Shown one piece after another: positions 7,458 through 15,542 of a DNA stretch of 64,000 nucleotides. The number at the start of each line of letters is the position of its first letter. Positions within the stretch are counted from its first letter, which is position 1. The notes under the pieces are model-generated. The model was not told where the DNA came from. It was given only the letters and a program-made list of their open reading frames with translations, and made no database searches. The translations under genes were made by a program, and so were the position numbers. The stretch is taken from contig DASTWL010000078.1 in assembly GCA_035765895.1 (NCBI GenBank), positions 1 to 64,000 of the forward strand, in the 5' to 3' direction. The stretch is from Verrucomicrobiia bacterium (GTDB lineage: Bacteria > Verrucomicrobiota > Verrucomicrobiia > Limisphaerales > DSYF01).

Positions 7458-8183
7458 TCAAGCCAGAGAGATATCAGTGAAGATTTTCGTTCGGCCGCGC
7501 CCCTGAATCACCTTCGCCAGCGGCGTTTGCCCCGTCGTAGCAATCGATTGTGCCAGCGCTGCTTGCTTGCCGGCGCCCGCAACCAATACCCAGACTTCGC
7601 GGGCCGCCGCAATCAAACCGTGACTCATCGTGATCCGGGACGGTGGAGGTTTGGGCGAATTGAACACGGCCCGAAAGACGGAAACGTTGTCGACTTCTGT
7701 CGACAGGTCGCCCGGAAATAACGACGCGACATGGCCGTCTTCGCCCATGCCCAGCAAGATCAAATCCAAACCCGGCATTTGCGGCGCAGGCAAGCCGGCG
7801 ACCCGACGCAGTTCAGCCGTGGCCCGTTCGGCGGCGACCAGGGGATCCAGTTCCCCTTGGATTCGGTGGATCGCCTTGGCCGGCACGGCCGCCGGGCGGA
7901 ACAAGTGTTCGCGCGCCAGCAAGTAATTGCTTTCCGCGTCGTCGGGCGGAACACATCGTTCATCGGCCCAAAAAAATTCCGTCCCGTCGAACGTGAGGTT
8001 TTGCTGGTGAGCCGTCGCCACGGCTGCGGCATAAAACGCCCGGGCAATGCGCCCGCCGGAAAGGGCAACCAAATGCTTTCGGCCTGCGGCGCGGGCCGCC
8101 GCGAGCTGTTCCAACCACGCGCCGGCCGCTGCTTTGGCCAGCGCGGCATCGTCCGCGAAATGACTGACTTCGACCTGTCCCAT
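7458..8183 (-). CDS. pgl: 6-phosphogluconolactonase
   Basis: Pgl hydrolyses 6-phosphogluconolactone to 6-phosphogluconate, the second step of the oxidative pentose phosphate pathway. The 241-residue product (MGQVEVSHFAD...) shows the DevB/SOL motifs VALSGGRIARAFY, FFWADERCVPPDD and LILLGMGEDGHVASLFPG. An in-frame extension to 8387 exists, but it lies inside zwf and does not look like the family. The start at 8183 is 4 nt downstream of the zwf stop, so the two genes form an operon in pathway order. Length matches the family. Confidence 0.95.
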   Translation of the reverse strand: MGQVEVSHFADDAALAKAAAGAWLEQLAAARAAGRKHLVALSGGRIARAFYAAAVATAHQQNLTFDGTEFFWADERCVPPDDAESNYLLAREHLFRPAAVPAKAIHRIQGELDPLVAAERATAELRRVAGLPAPQMPGLDLILLGMGEDGHVASLFPGDLSTEVDNVSVFRAVFNSPKPPPSRITMSHGLIAAAREVWVLVAGAGKQAALAQSIATTGQTPLAKVIQGRGRTKIFTDISLA

Positions 8184-8187
8184 CGAA

Positions 8188-9747
8188 TTACTTGAGCGGC
8201 TGTGGCTCGCGCCAGGCGTGGCCGGAGCGGGCCAGAAGTTCATGAGCCAGTTGCGGTCCCCAACTGCCGGCCGGATAAAATTCGCGATCGTCCAGCCCGA
8301 TGCCGTTCCAACCGGCACGGATGGAATCCACAATCTGCCAGGCCTGTTCCACTTCATCGCGGCGGATGAACAACGTGGCGTCACCACTCACCGCGTCCAG
8401 CAGCAGACGTTCGTAGGCTTCCGGGGTGTAGGCACCAAACTCCGCATCGTAGCTGAAATGCATGCGCACCGGCCGCAGTCCGTAGCCAACGCCCGGCACC
8501 TTGCCGTTGAAGCGCAGGGAAATGCCCTCGTTCGGTTGCAACCGCAACGTCAACGCGTTGGCGTCCAGCCGCGGACCGCATTGGGCCGCGAACAGCACGT
8601 TGGGAGTTTGCCGGAACTGCACGCGCACTTCGCTGGCGCTGATGGGCAGTGCCTTGCCGGTGCGCAGATAAAACGGCACGCCTGACCAGCGCCAGTTGTC
8701 CACGAACAACTTTAACGCCACGAAGGTTTCCACGTTGGAGTGCGGATTGACTTTTTCTTCCTCGCGGTAGGACTTGATCGCCTCCCCGCCGACGCTGCCC
8801 GCGGTGTATTGACCGCGCACCACCATCCGCGCCACCTGCTCCGGCACCATGCGGCGGACGGAGGACAAGAGCTTCACCTTTTCGTCGCGAATCGGTTCGG
8901 CATCCAGCGAAACCGGCGGCTCCATCGTCACCAGCGAAAAGACCTGCAGCAGGTGGTTCTGCACCATGTCACGCAACGCACCCGCCTCCTCGTAGTAGCC
9001 TCCGCGGGAGCCGACGCCCAGTTTTTCGCTGACGGTAATCTGCACGTGGTCCACCGCGTCGCGATGCCAGACGCGCTCGAAGATGGAATTGGAAAAGCGG
9101 AAGGTGAGGATGTTCTGCACCGTCTCCTTGCCCAGATAGTGGTCGATGCGGAAGACCTGCTGTTCCGAGGCAAACTTGGTCAGTTCGTGGTTCAGGGCGC
9201 TGGCCGAGGCGAGGTCGTGCCCGAACGGTTTCTCCACCACCAGGCGTTGCCAGCCTTCGTTCCCTCCGCGATGCAACAATTTGGCGTTGTGGAGCTGCTC
9301 GGCGACGATGCTGAACTGGCTCGGCGACGTCGCGAGGTAAAACAGCAGATTCCCCCGCAGCTGCGGCTTGGGAAAGGCGGATATGACTTGGGAAAGCTTG
9401 GCATACGCCGCCGCGTCCGCGATGTCGCCCCGGCAATAGTGAACATTCGCGGCGAAGGCCGTCCACACCGCGTCGTCCACGGGCTTGGTGCGGGAAAAAC
9501 TGTCCAGCGCCATCCGCAGTTCCTGGCGCCAGGAATCGTCGGTCTTGTCGCGGCGCGCAAAGCCCACGATGCGGAATTCGGGCGGCAGTTGCTTGTCCTT
9601 GAACAAATGGTAAAGCGCAGGGATGAGTTTGCGGGACGTCAGATCACCGCTGGCGCCAAAGATGACGATGGTGCAGGGCTCCACCACCTTGCGGATGCTG
9701 TCCAGCCGGCACGTCATCAGCTCGTCCAAATCTTGATTCACTTCCAT
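8188..9747 (-). CDS. zwf: Glucose-6-phosphate 1-dehydrogenase
   Basis: Zwf oxidises glucose-6-phosphate to 6-phosphogluconolactone with NADP+ or NAD+. The 519-residue protein has the Rossmann motif IVIFGASGDLTSRKLIPAL (about residues 27-45), the substrate-binding FRIDHYLGKETVQN (about 200-213) and FSNSIFERVWHRDAVDHVQI. The C-terminal beta domain is full length. It is followed by pgl after 4 nt. The coupled operon ends at the terminator at 7107-7142. Confidence 0.97.
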   Translation of the reverse strand: MEVNQDLDELMTCRLDSIRKVVEPCTIVIFGASGDLTSRKLIPALYHLFKDKQLPPEFRIVGFARRDKTDDSWRQELRMALDSFSRTKPVDDAVWTAFAANVHYCRGDIADAAAYAKLSQVISAFPKPQLRGNLLFYLATSPSQFSIVAEQLHNAKLLHRGGNEGWQRLVVEKPFGHDLASASALNHELTKFASEQQVFRIDHYLGKETVQNILTFRFSNSIFERVWHRDAVDHVQITVSEKLGVGSRGGYYEEAGALRDMVQNHLLQVFSLVTMEPPVSLDAEPIRDEKVKLLSSVRRMVPEQVARMVVRGQYTAGSVGGEAIKSYREEEKVNPHSNVETFVALKLFVDNWRWSGVPFYLRTGKALPISASEVRVQFRQTPNVLFAAQCGPRLDANALTLRLQPNEGISLRFNGKVPGVGYGLRPVRMHFSYDAEFGAYTPEAYERLLLDAVSGDATLFIRRDEVEQAWQIVDSIRAGWNGIGLDDREFYPAGSWGPQLAHELLARSGHAWREPQPLK

Positions 9748-9816
9748 GAGGCGAAACGATGCGGGAGTTTGGCCGAAAATACAATGGGCGTGTTTAATCC
9801 GGTCCGTGAATTGAAC

Positions 9817-10743
9817 TCATCCACGTCCGCCGGCCGGTTCATGGCGGAACCGCGTCTGCCCCAGCACCACGCCCGTTCCAATCAACAGGATCGCCAGCCA
9901 GAAGGTAGGAGTGACTTTTTCGCCGAGGGTGAAATGCGCCCAGGTCATGGTGCTGAGCGGAATCAAATTATTGAACAAATACACCTTGCTGGTCGGCCAC
10001 CGGCGCAACGCCATGTTCCAAATCCCGAACGCCGCCACGCCGCCCGCCAGCACGCAGTAGCCCTGCACGCCCAGTTGCCAGCCCGTGGGATGCCAGCCGC
10101 GCACGCCGATTTCGCCCGCGCCCGCCAGCGTGAGCAACAGCCCCGCGCGCCACATGGTTTTGGCCGAGACTTCCGCGCCACTCAACCCTTGCGTCAACGT
10201 GCGGCACTGCCGGCCGTAGTTCGTCCAGAGCACGCTGCTGCTGATGCCCAGCACTTCGCCCAGCAAATGAAAACCGCTGTTGCCCAAGGCGGGCCAGAGC
10301 AGCACCAACACGCCCGTCAGCGCCAGCAACGCCGCGCCATAACGTTGCCCGGCAATGCGCGCATCGACCGGCCGGCCCTCCCACAACAGCGCCCAGACCG
10401 GTGCCGCGCCCAGATAAAGCGCCACGTGTGAGGCGGATGTGAAACGCAGGGCCCAGTTAAACGCCATGATGTAGGCCGCCAAACTCAGGCCGCCGCGCCA
10501 CCACAAGCGGCGCCGCAACCCGACGTCCACGGGATGCGCCACGCCAAACCATCGTGTCCACCGCAGCAGCGCCTCCATCACCAGGCCGGCACACAGGAAG
10601 CGCGTTCCGCCGGTCCAGAGGGGCGGCCAGGGCGAGACGGGATGCGAAACCAGATACTTGGTTCCGGCATTGTTCCCGCCCCAAAGAATCACGGCAAAGA
10701 CGATGGCGGCGGCAATGGCAGTGTTGGACGGCCTGCGAAGCAC
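9817..10743 (-). CDS. EamA/DMT-superfamily transporter
   Basis: The 308-residue inner-membrane protein has about ten hydrophobic segments arranged as two EamA repeats. It opens with AIAAAIVFAVILWGGNNAGTKY, where the first repeat's 'WG.N' signature is seen, and ends with WLAILLIGTGVVLGQ. Members export or import amino acids, nucleosides or other metabolites; the substrate cannot be told. The frame is open to 10902, but that overlaps the divergent ispH start. The GTG at 10743 is preferred because it sits just before the first membrane segment and 5 nt after a promoter-like pair. Confidence 0.85.
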   Translation of the reverse strand: MLRRPSNTAIAAAIVFAVILWGGNNAGTKYLVSHPVSPWPPLWTGGTRFLCAGLVMEALLRWTRWFGVAHPVDVGLRRRLWWRGGLSLAAYIMAFNWALRFTSASHVALYLGAAPVWALLWEGRPVDARIAGQRYGAALLALTGVLVLLWPALGNSGFHLLGEVLGISSSVLWTNYGRQCRTLTQGLSGAEVSAKTMWRAGLLLTLAGAGEIGVRGWHPTGWQLGVQGYCVLAGGVAAFGIWNMALRRWPTSKVYLFNNLIPLSTMTWAHFTLGEKVTPTFWLAILLIGTGVVLGQTRFRHEPAGGRG

Positions 10744-10748
10744 GCGCC

Positions 10749-10777
10749 TAGCTAGGGGAACGCGCCCGGCATTGCAA
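10749..10777 (-). promoter_or_regulatory. Candidate promoter of the EamA transporter gene
   Basis: On the minus strand TTGCAA (10772-10777), a 17-nt spacer and TAGCTA (10749-10754) end 5 nt before the GTG start at 10743. This supports the GTG start and a transcript with almost no leader. Confidence 0.5.
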
Positions 10778-10810
10778 TGGCAATCTGGCCCCGGCCGTCC
10801 GGCTTTCGGC

Positions 10811-10838
10811 TCGACGCTGCGCCCGTGCATGATAGATT
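10811..10838 (+). promoter_or_regulatory. Candidate ispH promoter
   Basis: TCGACG (10811-10816), a 16-nt spacer and TAGATT (10833-10838) end 8 nt before the ATG at 10847. The -35 match is modest. It overlaps the alternative upstream ATG at 10829 and so favours 10847 as the start. Confidence 0.4.
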
Positions 10839-10846
10839 GGGCGCGT

Positions 10847-12067
10847 ATGGCAGTTGAAGCTCCCGCCGCCCAAAAAATCAACCTGCGCCGCCCCGACGTC
10901 ATGGAAACGGTTCAGGCGCAGGTCGAACAACATTACCGCAGCGAAATCGTCGAACGCGTCCGCGCCAGCGGCCATCAAATTCGCGCCGGCGAACTGACCA
11001 TCAAACTCGCCAAGGAATTTGGTTTCTGTTACGGCGTCGAGCGGGCCATCGACCTGGCCTACGCCGCCCGCAAGGTGTTTCCCGATCAGCCGCTCTACAT
11101 CCTTGGCGAGATCATTCACAACCCCGAGGTGAACGACCAGATCCGCGCCATGGGCATCAAATTCCTCTCCGGCAAGGACAAGGATGCCGACATCAATGAT
11201 CTCAAGAAGGACGATGTGGTGATCATTCCCGCCTTTGGCACGGAGGTGTCCACCCGCAAGCTGCTCGAGGCCAAAGGCTGCCGCTTCGTGGACACCACGT
11301 GCGGCGACGTCATGAGCGTGTGGAAGCGCGTCCGGCAGTATTCCCGGGACAAGGTCACCAGCATCATTCACGGCAAGGCCTGGCACGAAGAAACCAAGGC
11401 CACCAGTTCGCAGGCCAACCCCGGCAACGGCGGTCACTATCTGGTGGTGTTTACGCTGGCGGAAACGGATTACGTTTGCGACTACATTGAGCACGGCGGT
11501 GACAAGGCGGCCTTCCTGAAAAAATTTGAAGGGGCCTGTTCACAAGGATTCGATCCCGATGTTCATCTCAACGCCATCGGCGTGGCGAATCAGACCACCA
11601 TGCTGCGCGGCGAAACCGAGGAGGTGCAACGCCGGTTGCGGGCGGCCATGGTGCGCCGTTACGGAGCAGCCGAAATCGACCAGCACTTCCGCTTCTTCGA
11701 CACGATCTGCGGCGCCACGCAGGAGCGTCAGGACGCGCTGCAAAAGCTGCTGAACGATCCGCTCGACCTGCTGCTTGTCATTGGCGGCTACAATTCCTCC
11801 AACACCTCGCACCTGGCGGAAATGGGTGAAGCCAAGCTGCCGACCTATTTCATCAAGAATGCCAGCAAAATGATTTCGGACGACGTCATCGTGCATTACA
11901 ACCTGCACCACACCAAGGAGGTCGAATCCCGCGGCTGGCTGCCCAAGGGCCCGGTCACCATCGGCGTCACCGCCGGCGCGTCCTGCCCCAACAATCTCAT
12001 CGAAGACGTCATCCGTCGTTTGTTTGAACTGCGCGGCCTGTCCGCCCAGGAAGTTCTGGCCGCTTGA
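10847..12067 (+). CDS. ispH: 4-hydroxy-3-methylbut-2-enyl diphosphate reductase, long form
   Basis: IspH is the last enzyme of the MEP isoprenoid pathway and makes IPP and DMAPP with a [4Fe-4S] cluster. The three cluster cysteines are seen in EFGFCYGVERAID, FVDTTCGDVMSVW and GASCPNNLIEDV, and the substrate histidines in GEIIHNPEVN and SIIHGKAWHEET. At 406 residues it is about 90 longer than the E. coli enzyme. Its N-terminal extension and inserts match the cyanobacterial/plant-type form. An in-frame ATG at 10829 would add six residues. dgt follows after 4 nt. Confidence 0.95.
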   Translation: MAVEAPAAQKINLRRPDVMETVQAQVEQHYRSEIVERVRASGHQIRAGELTIKLAKEFGFCYGVERAIDLAYAARKVFPDQPLYILGEIIHNPEVNDQIRAMGIKFLSGKDKDADINDLKKDDVVIIPAFGTEVSTRKLLEAKGCRFVDTTCGDVMSVWKRVRQYSRDKVTSIIHGKAWHEETKATSSQANPGNGGHYLVVFTLAETDYVCDYIEHGGDKAAFLKKFEGACSQGFDPDVHLNAIGVANQTTMLRGETEEVQRRLRAAMVRRYGAAEIDQHFRFFDTICGATQERQDALQKLLNDPLDLLLVIGGYNSSNTSHLAEMGEAKLPTYFIKNASKMISDDVIVHYNLHHTKEVESRGWLPKGPVTIGVTAGASCPNNLIEDVIRRLFELRGLSAQEVLAA

Positions 12068-12071
12068 CCCC

Positions 12072-13223
12072 ATGCCCCGCACCCGCACCGAGCTGGAAGA
12101 ACAGGAGCGCCTCATTCTGGCGCCTTACGCACAATTCAGCGCCAATACGCGCGGGCGCAAATACAAGGAAGACCCGCCCGAGTGGCGCACGCATTACCAG
12201 CGCGATCGTGATCGCGTCATCCACTCCAGGGCTTTTCGCCGGCTGGAATACAAGACGCAGGTCTTCCTGAATGGCAGCGGCGATCATCTGCGCACGCGGC
12301 TCACCCACACCATCGAAGTGGCGGCCATCTCACGGAACATCGCCCGGGCGCTGCGGCTCAACGAGGATTTGTGCGAGACCATCGCGCTTGCCCACGACCT
12401 GGGGCATTCCCCTTTCGGTCACAAGGGCGAAACGGTGCTGGCCAAACTGATGAAGGGCCACGGCGGCTTTGAACACAACCGCCAAAGCCTGCGCCTCGTG
12501 GAGGAACTGGAGCAAAAATACCCCGGCTTCCCGGGCCTGAATCTCACGTGGGAAGTCCGCGAAGGCCTGGTGAAGCACTACACCGCCTACGACCACCCGA
12601 GCAAGCGCAAGGGCTTTGACGCAAAGTCCTCCTCGCTGGAGGCGCAGGTCGCCAATCTCGCCGACGAAATCACTTACTACAGTCACGACCTGGACGACGG
12701 CATCGATTCCGGATTGCTGGACGAAAAAGCCCTGCGCCGGGATGTTCATCTTTGGAATGTTGCCGCCCGCATGGTGGCCAAGGAACACGGCCCGCTGGCA
12801 GCCGAGAGCCGGCGCTACTTCACGATCCGTTGCATCATTGATCTGCAGGTGAAGGACGTGGTGGAAACCACCGAGGAACGCCTGGCCGATGCGGGCGTCC
12901 AGAGTGCGGACGAAGTCCGGCTCCAGTCCAGCCCGCTCGTCCAGCACAGCCCCACGCGCCGCAAGCAAAACCTGGAATTGCGCGAGTATCTTTATAAAAA
13001 CCTTTACTACAACCCCGTCGTGCACCAGCCGAACGTGCGCGCCGTGCGGATGCTGGAGCAGTTGTTCAACCACTTCCTCGAACACCCGGAGCAAATCGGC
13101 GCACTGAGCCGCAAGCGCATCCGCAAGGACGGCGTGCACCGTGCGGTGTGCGATTACCTGGCCGGCATGACGGACCGCTACGCGATCATGGAGCACCAGC
13201 GACTGTTCGGCGTGCAGATTTAG
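12072..13223 (+). CDS. dgt: dGTPase-like HD phosphohydrolase
   Basis: Deoxyguanosinetriphosphate triphosphohydrolase-like proteins remove triphosphate from dNTPs and so adjust dNTP pools. The 383-residue product has the N-terminal IHSRAFRRLEYKTQVF, the HD-domain metal site (RLTHTIEVA, then AHDLGHSPFGHKGE) and HNRQSLRLVE, all typical of the type-2 Dgt family. The ATG at 12072 is 4 nt after the ispH stop; a longer frame would start inside ispH. Catalytic histidines and aspartate are present. Cotranscription with ispH is likely. Confidence 0.92.
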   Translation: MPRTRTELEEQERLILAPYAQFSANTRGRKYKEDPPEWRTHYQRDRDRVIHSRAFRRLEYKTQVFLNGSGDHLRTRLTHTIEVAAISRNIARALRLNEDLCETIALAHDLGHSPFGHKGETVLAKLMKGHGGFEHNRQSLRLVEELEQKYPGFPGLNLTWEVREGLVKHYTAYDHPSKRKGFDAKSSSLEAQVANLADEITYYSHDLDDGIDSGLLDEKALRRDVHLWNVAARMVAKEHGPLAAESRRYFTIRCIIDLQVKDVVETTEERLADAGVQSADEVRLQSSPLVQHSPTRRKQNLELREYLYKNLYYNPVVHQPNVRAVRMLEQLFNHFLEHPEQIGALSRKRIRKDGVHRAVCDYLAGMTDRYAIMEHQRLFGVQI

Positions 13224-13278
13224 CCTGACGCCGGGACGGTCCAAGGCAGCGCCCCCACCATTGCTGCTCCGCCAGCCT

Positions 13279-13295
13279 CTTCAGGAGCGCTGAAG
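13279..13295. terminator. Small hairpin after dgt
   Basis: CTTCAG (13279-13284) and CTGAAG (13290-13295) form a perfect 6-bp stem with a 5-nt loop, 56 nt after the dgt stop, followed by AAATC. No U tract is present, so the terminator role is weakly supported. Confidence 0.3.
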
Positions 13296-13305
13296 AAATC
13301 ACGAG

Positions 13306-13334
13306 TTGACACGATTCTGGGTTAGATTTACGAA
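13306..13334 (+). promoter_or_regulatory. Candidate promoter of the lipoprotein gene at 13365
   Basis: A consensus TTGACA (13306-13311) is followed after 17 nt by TACGAA (13329-13334), a weak -10. The ATG at 13365 has a good ribosome binding site (GAAGGAG about 13348-13354), so this transcript would have an ordinary leader of about 25 nt. Confidence 0.45.
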
Positions 13335-13364
13335 TCAATCGAATCCTGAAGGAGCAGGTCTCTT

Positions 13365-13976
13365 ATGAACAGCAACTCTGTCATCCTCACCGCCGCGCTC
13401 GCGTTTCTCCTCGTTTCGACCAATGGATGTGCTTTCGGAACGCGCCACGCCAAAATCACCTATCCGCCCGACACCAAGGCAGCGAAAACCGCCACGAACA
13501 GCCAGCCAGCCGGTGTTCTCGGCCGCATTGCCGTCCAGCATTTCGACGATGACCGCGCGGACAAGCGTGTCGTCGGGCACGTGCGCAATGGCTTCGGCAT
13601 GAAGACCGCCGAGGTCGTTTGCGACACTGAGGACATCAATTCGCTGGTCACCGAGGCGGTGCGGTGCGAGCTGCAAAAGGCCGGTTATGAAGTCGTGAAT
13701 GCTGACGCCGCCGTTGATGCGAGCACACCGGTGCTGGTGGGTTCGCTGACTTCGCTCTACTGCGACGCATACATGAGTTACGACGGGTCCGCGACGCTCG
13801 TCGTCAGGGTGAGCCGCGCAGGAAAGGAAGTGTTCAAGAAGTCCTACGAGGGCAAAGGCAGCGTGGGCATCAACTGGGGAGCGTCGGGCACCAGTTACGG
13901 GCGGTCGCTTTCGTTGGCGCTGCTGGATGCAATTGAGGTCATGAAGCGCGATCTGCCCACTGCGTTGAAGCAATAA
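13365..13976 (+). CDS. Putative lipoprotein, YajG-like
   Basis: This 203-residue protein has a signal peptide ending in a lipobox (LLVSTNGC, Cys about residue 22). The mature part has an alpha/beta pattern with INSLVTEAVRCELQKAGYEVV, TPVLVGSLTSLYCDAYM and LVVRVSRAGKEVFKKSYEGKG. This resembles the YajG/LptE-like lipoprotein fold in which a helix packs on a sheet. A role at the outer membrane is inferred only. A clear GGAG ribosome binding site precedes the ATG, and the gene stands alone. It is convergent with glgA. Confidence 0.7.
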   Translation: MNSNSVILTAALAFLLVSTNGCAFGTRHAKITYPPDTKAAKTATNSQPAGVLGRIAVQHFDDDRADKRVVGHVRNGFGMKTAEVVCDTEDINSLVTEAVRCELQKAGYEVVNADAAVDASTPVLVGSLTSLYCDAYMSYDGSATLVVRVSRAGKEVFKKSYEGKGSVGINWGASGTSYGRSLSLALLDAIEVMKRDLPTALKQ

Positions 13977-14023
13977 TCGGCGCGCCCCCGGAGAAAATGG
14001 CCGTGGGACTTCTGCGCGGCCCT

Positions 14024-15466
14024 TCAATGCCGCCCATACAATCCCACGTATCGTTCCGCCGTCCGGTCCCACGAGAAATCGGCCACCATCCCGTTCTGCC
14101 GGAACCGTTGCAGCGCGGCCGGCGCGGCGTAAAGCGCCAGCGCCTTGCGGATGGCCTGCGCCAGGGCCGCGGGGCTGTATTCGCAAAACTTGATGCCCGT
14201 GGCCGCCGCGGCGTTTTCTTGTGCATCCACCACCGTGTCATCCAAACCACCCACCGCGCGCACGACGGGCACCGTGCCGTAGCGCAGACTGTAAAGCTGG
14301 TTCAAGCCGCACGGCTCGAACCGTGACGGCATGAGGTAAAAATCACATCCGGCTTCGATGCGATGCGCCAGGCCCGGATCGTAGCCGATGCGAATGGCCA
14401 CCCGGCCGGGATGTCGCTTCTCCAGTTGATGCATGGCGCGCTCGTAACCGGGATCGCCGCTCCCCAGCATCACAAACTGCATCGGCTCGCGCGCCAGCAT
14501 TTCGTCGAGCGCCGGCACCAGCAAATCGATGCCCTTTTGTTCCGCAAGCCGCGTGATGCTGCCGAACAGCGGCACGCCGGCGGTCTTGACCAGTCCCAGT
14601 TCCGCCAGCAAAGCCGCCTTGTTCGCTTCCTTGCCGCGCCAGTTTGCCGCCGAATAATGCGCCGGCAAAAACGGATTCTGGGCCGTGTTCCAGTCGTCGT
14701 AATCGACGCCGTTGATGACGCCGTGCAAAACGCCGATGCGCTCCCGCAAAAGCCCGTCGAGGCCACAACCGAATTCTTCCGTCGTAATCTCGCGCGCATA
14801 CCGCGGGCTCACGGTCGTGATCACGTCGGCGCAGGCGATGCCGCACTTCAGGCAGTTCATCGCGCCGTAAAACTCGGCGGTCTGGATGGTGAACTGGCTC
14901 CACGGCAGGTTCGTCAGTTGAAATGCACCCGCGGCAAACGTTCCCTGGTAGGCCAGGTTGTGAATGGTCAGCATCACCGGCGGACGCGCGTCCCAGCCCC
15001 GCGTCCGCTGCTCGTGCTGCGCCAGGATCGGAATCAGCCCCGTCTGCCAGTCGTGCGCGTGCACGACCTCCGGCTGCCACGGGAGATAACGCGCCAGATG
15101 CACGGCGGCCTTGGAAAGAAAGACAAACCGGTCTGCGTTGTCGGCGTAGTCGGAGCCGCTCTCGCTGTAGATGCCGTGCCGGTCGAAAAACTGCGGCTGC
15201 TGCACGAAGTAAAGCGTGAGCCCAGGCACCGGTTCCTCGATCCAGATTTCACCCGTGACCGTCCGCGGCCCCAGTTCCAGCGCCAGCCGCCAGTCCAGTT
15301 TGCGCAGCTGCGCATGCCGGCTGCGGATGCCGCGATAGAGCGGCGTCACGATGCCGACTTGATGCCCCAGGCGCGCCAGGGTCTTGGCAAGGCCCGCAAC
15401 CATGTCACCCAGCCCACCCGTCTTGGAATACGGATGCACTTCGCTGCTGGCCATCAGGATTTTCAT
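14024..15466 (-). CDS. glgA: Glycogen synthase, GT5 family
   Basis: GlgA elongates alpha-1,4-glucan from ADP-glucose. The 480-residue product has the N-terminal ADP-glucose-binding motif SKTGGLGDMVAGL, HAHDWQTGL in the acceptor region and the C-terminal nucleotide site with PSRFEPCGLNQLYSLRYGTVP and VGGLDDTV. The start is taken at ATG 15466 (MKILMASSEVHPY, the family's usual start). A GTG at 15481 would add five residues. It lies between the lipoprotein gene and serS, with no other glycogen gene in view. Confidence 0.95.
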   Translation of the reverse strand: MKILMASSEVHPYSKTGGLGDMVAGLAKTLARLGHQVGIVTPLYRGIRSRHAQLRKLDWRLALELGPRTVTGEIWIEEPVPGLTLYFVQQPQFFDRHGIYSESGSDYADNADRFVFLSKAAVHLARYLPWQPEVVHAHDWQTGLIPILAQHEQRTRGWDARPPVMLTIHNLAYQGTFAAGAFQLTNLPWSQFTIQTAEFYGAMNCLKCGIACADVITTVSPRYAREITTEEFGCGLDGLLRERIGVLHGVINGVDYDDWNTAQNPFLPAHYSAANWRGKEANKAALLAELGLVKTAGVPLFGSITRLAEQKGIDLLVPALDEMLAREPMQFVMLGSGDPGYERAMHQLEKRHPGRVAIRIGYDPGLAHRIEAGCDFYLMPSRFEPCGLNQLYSLRYGTVPVVRAVGGLDDTVVDAQENAAAATGIKFCEYSPAALAQAIRKALALYAAPAALQRFRQNGMVADFSWDRTAERYVGLYGRH

Positions 15467-15542
15467 CGCGGGCTGTTCCACCGAGTATTGCGCGCGTCGC
15501 CCAGCTTCTGACGATTGGCGGGCGCGGCGGCCGGGGCAAATC

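Noticed and set aside
7303-7506. Plus-strand gene of 67 codons in the pgl-accA gap
   Set aside because: It overlaps the 3' end of pgl in antisense and has no start signal or recognisable sequence.
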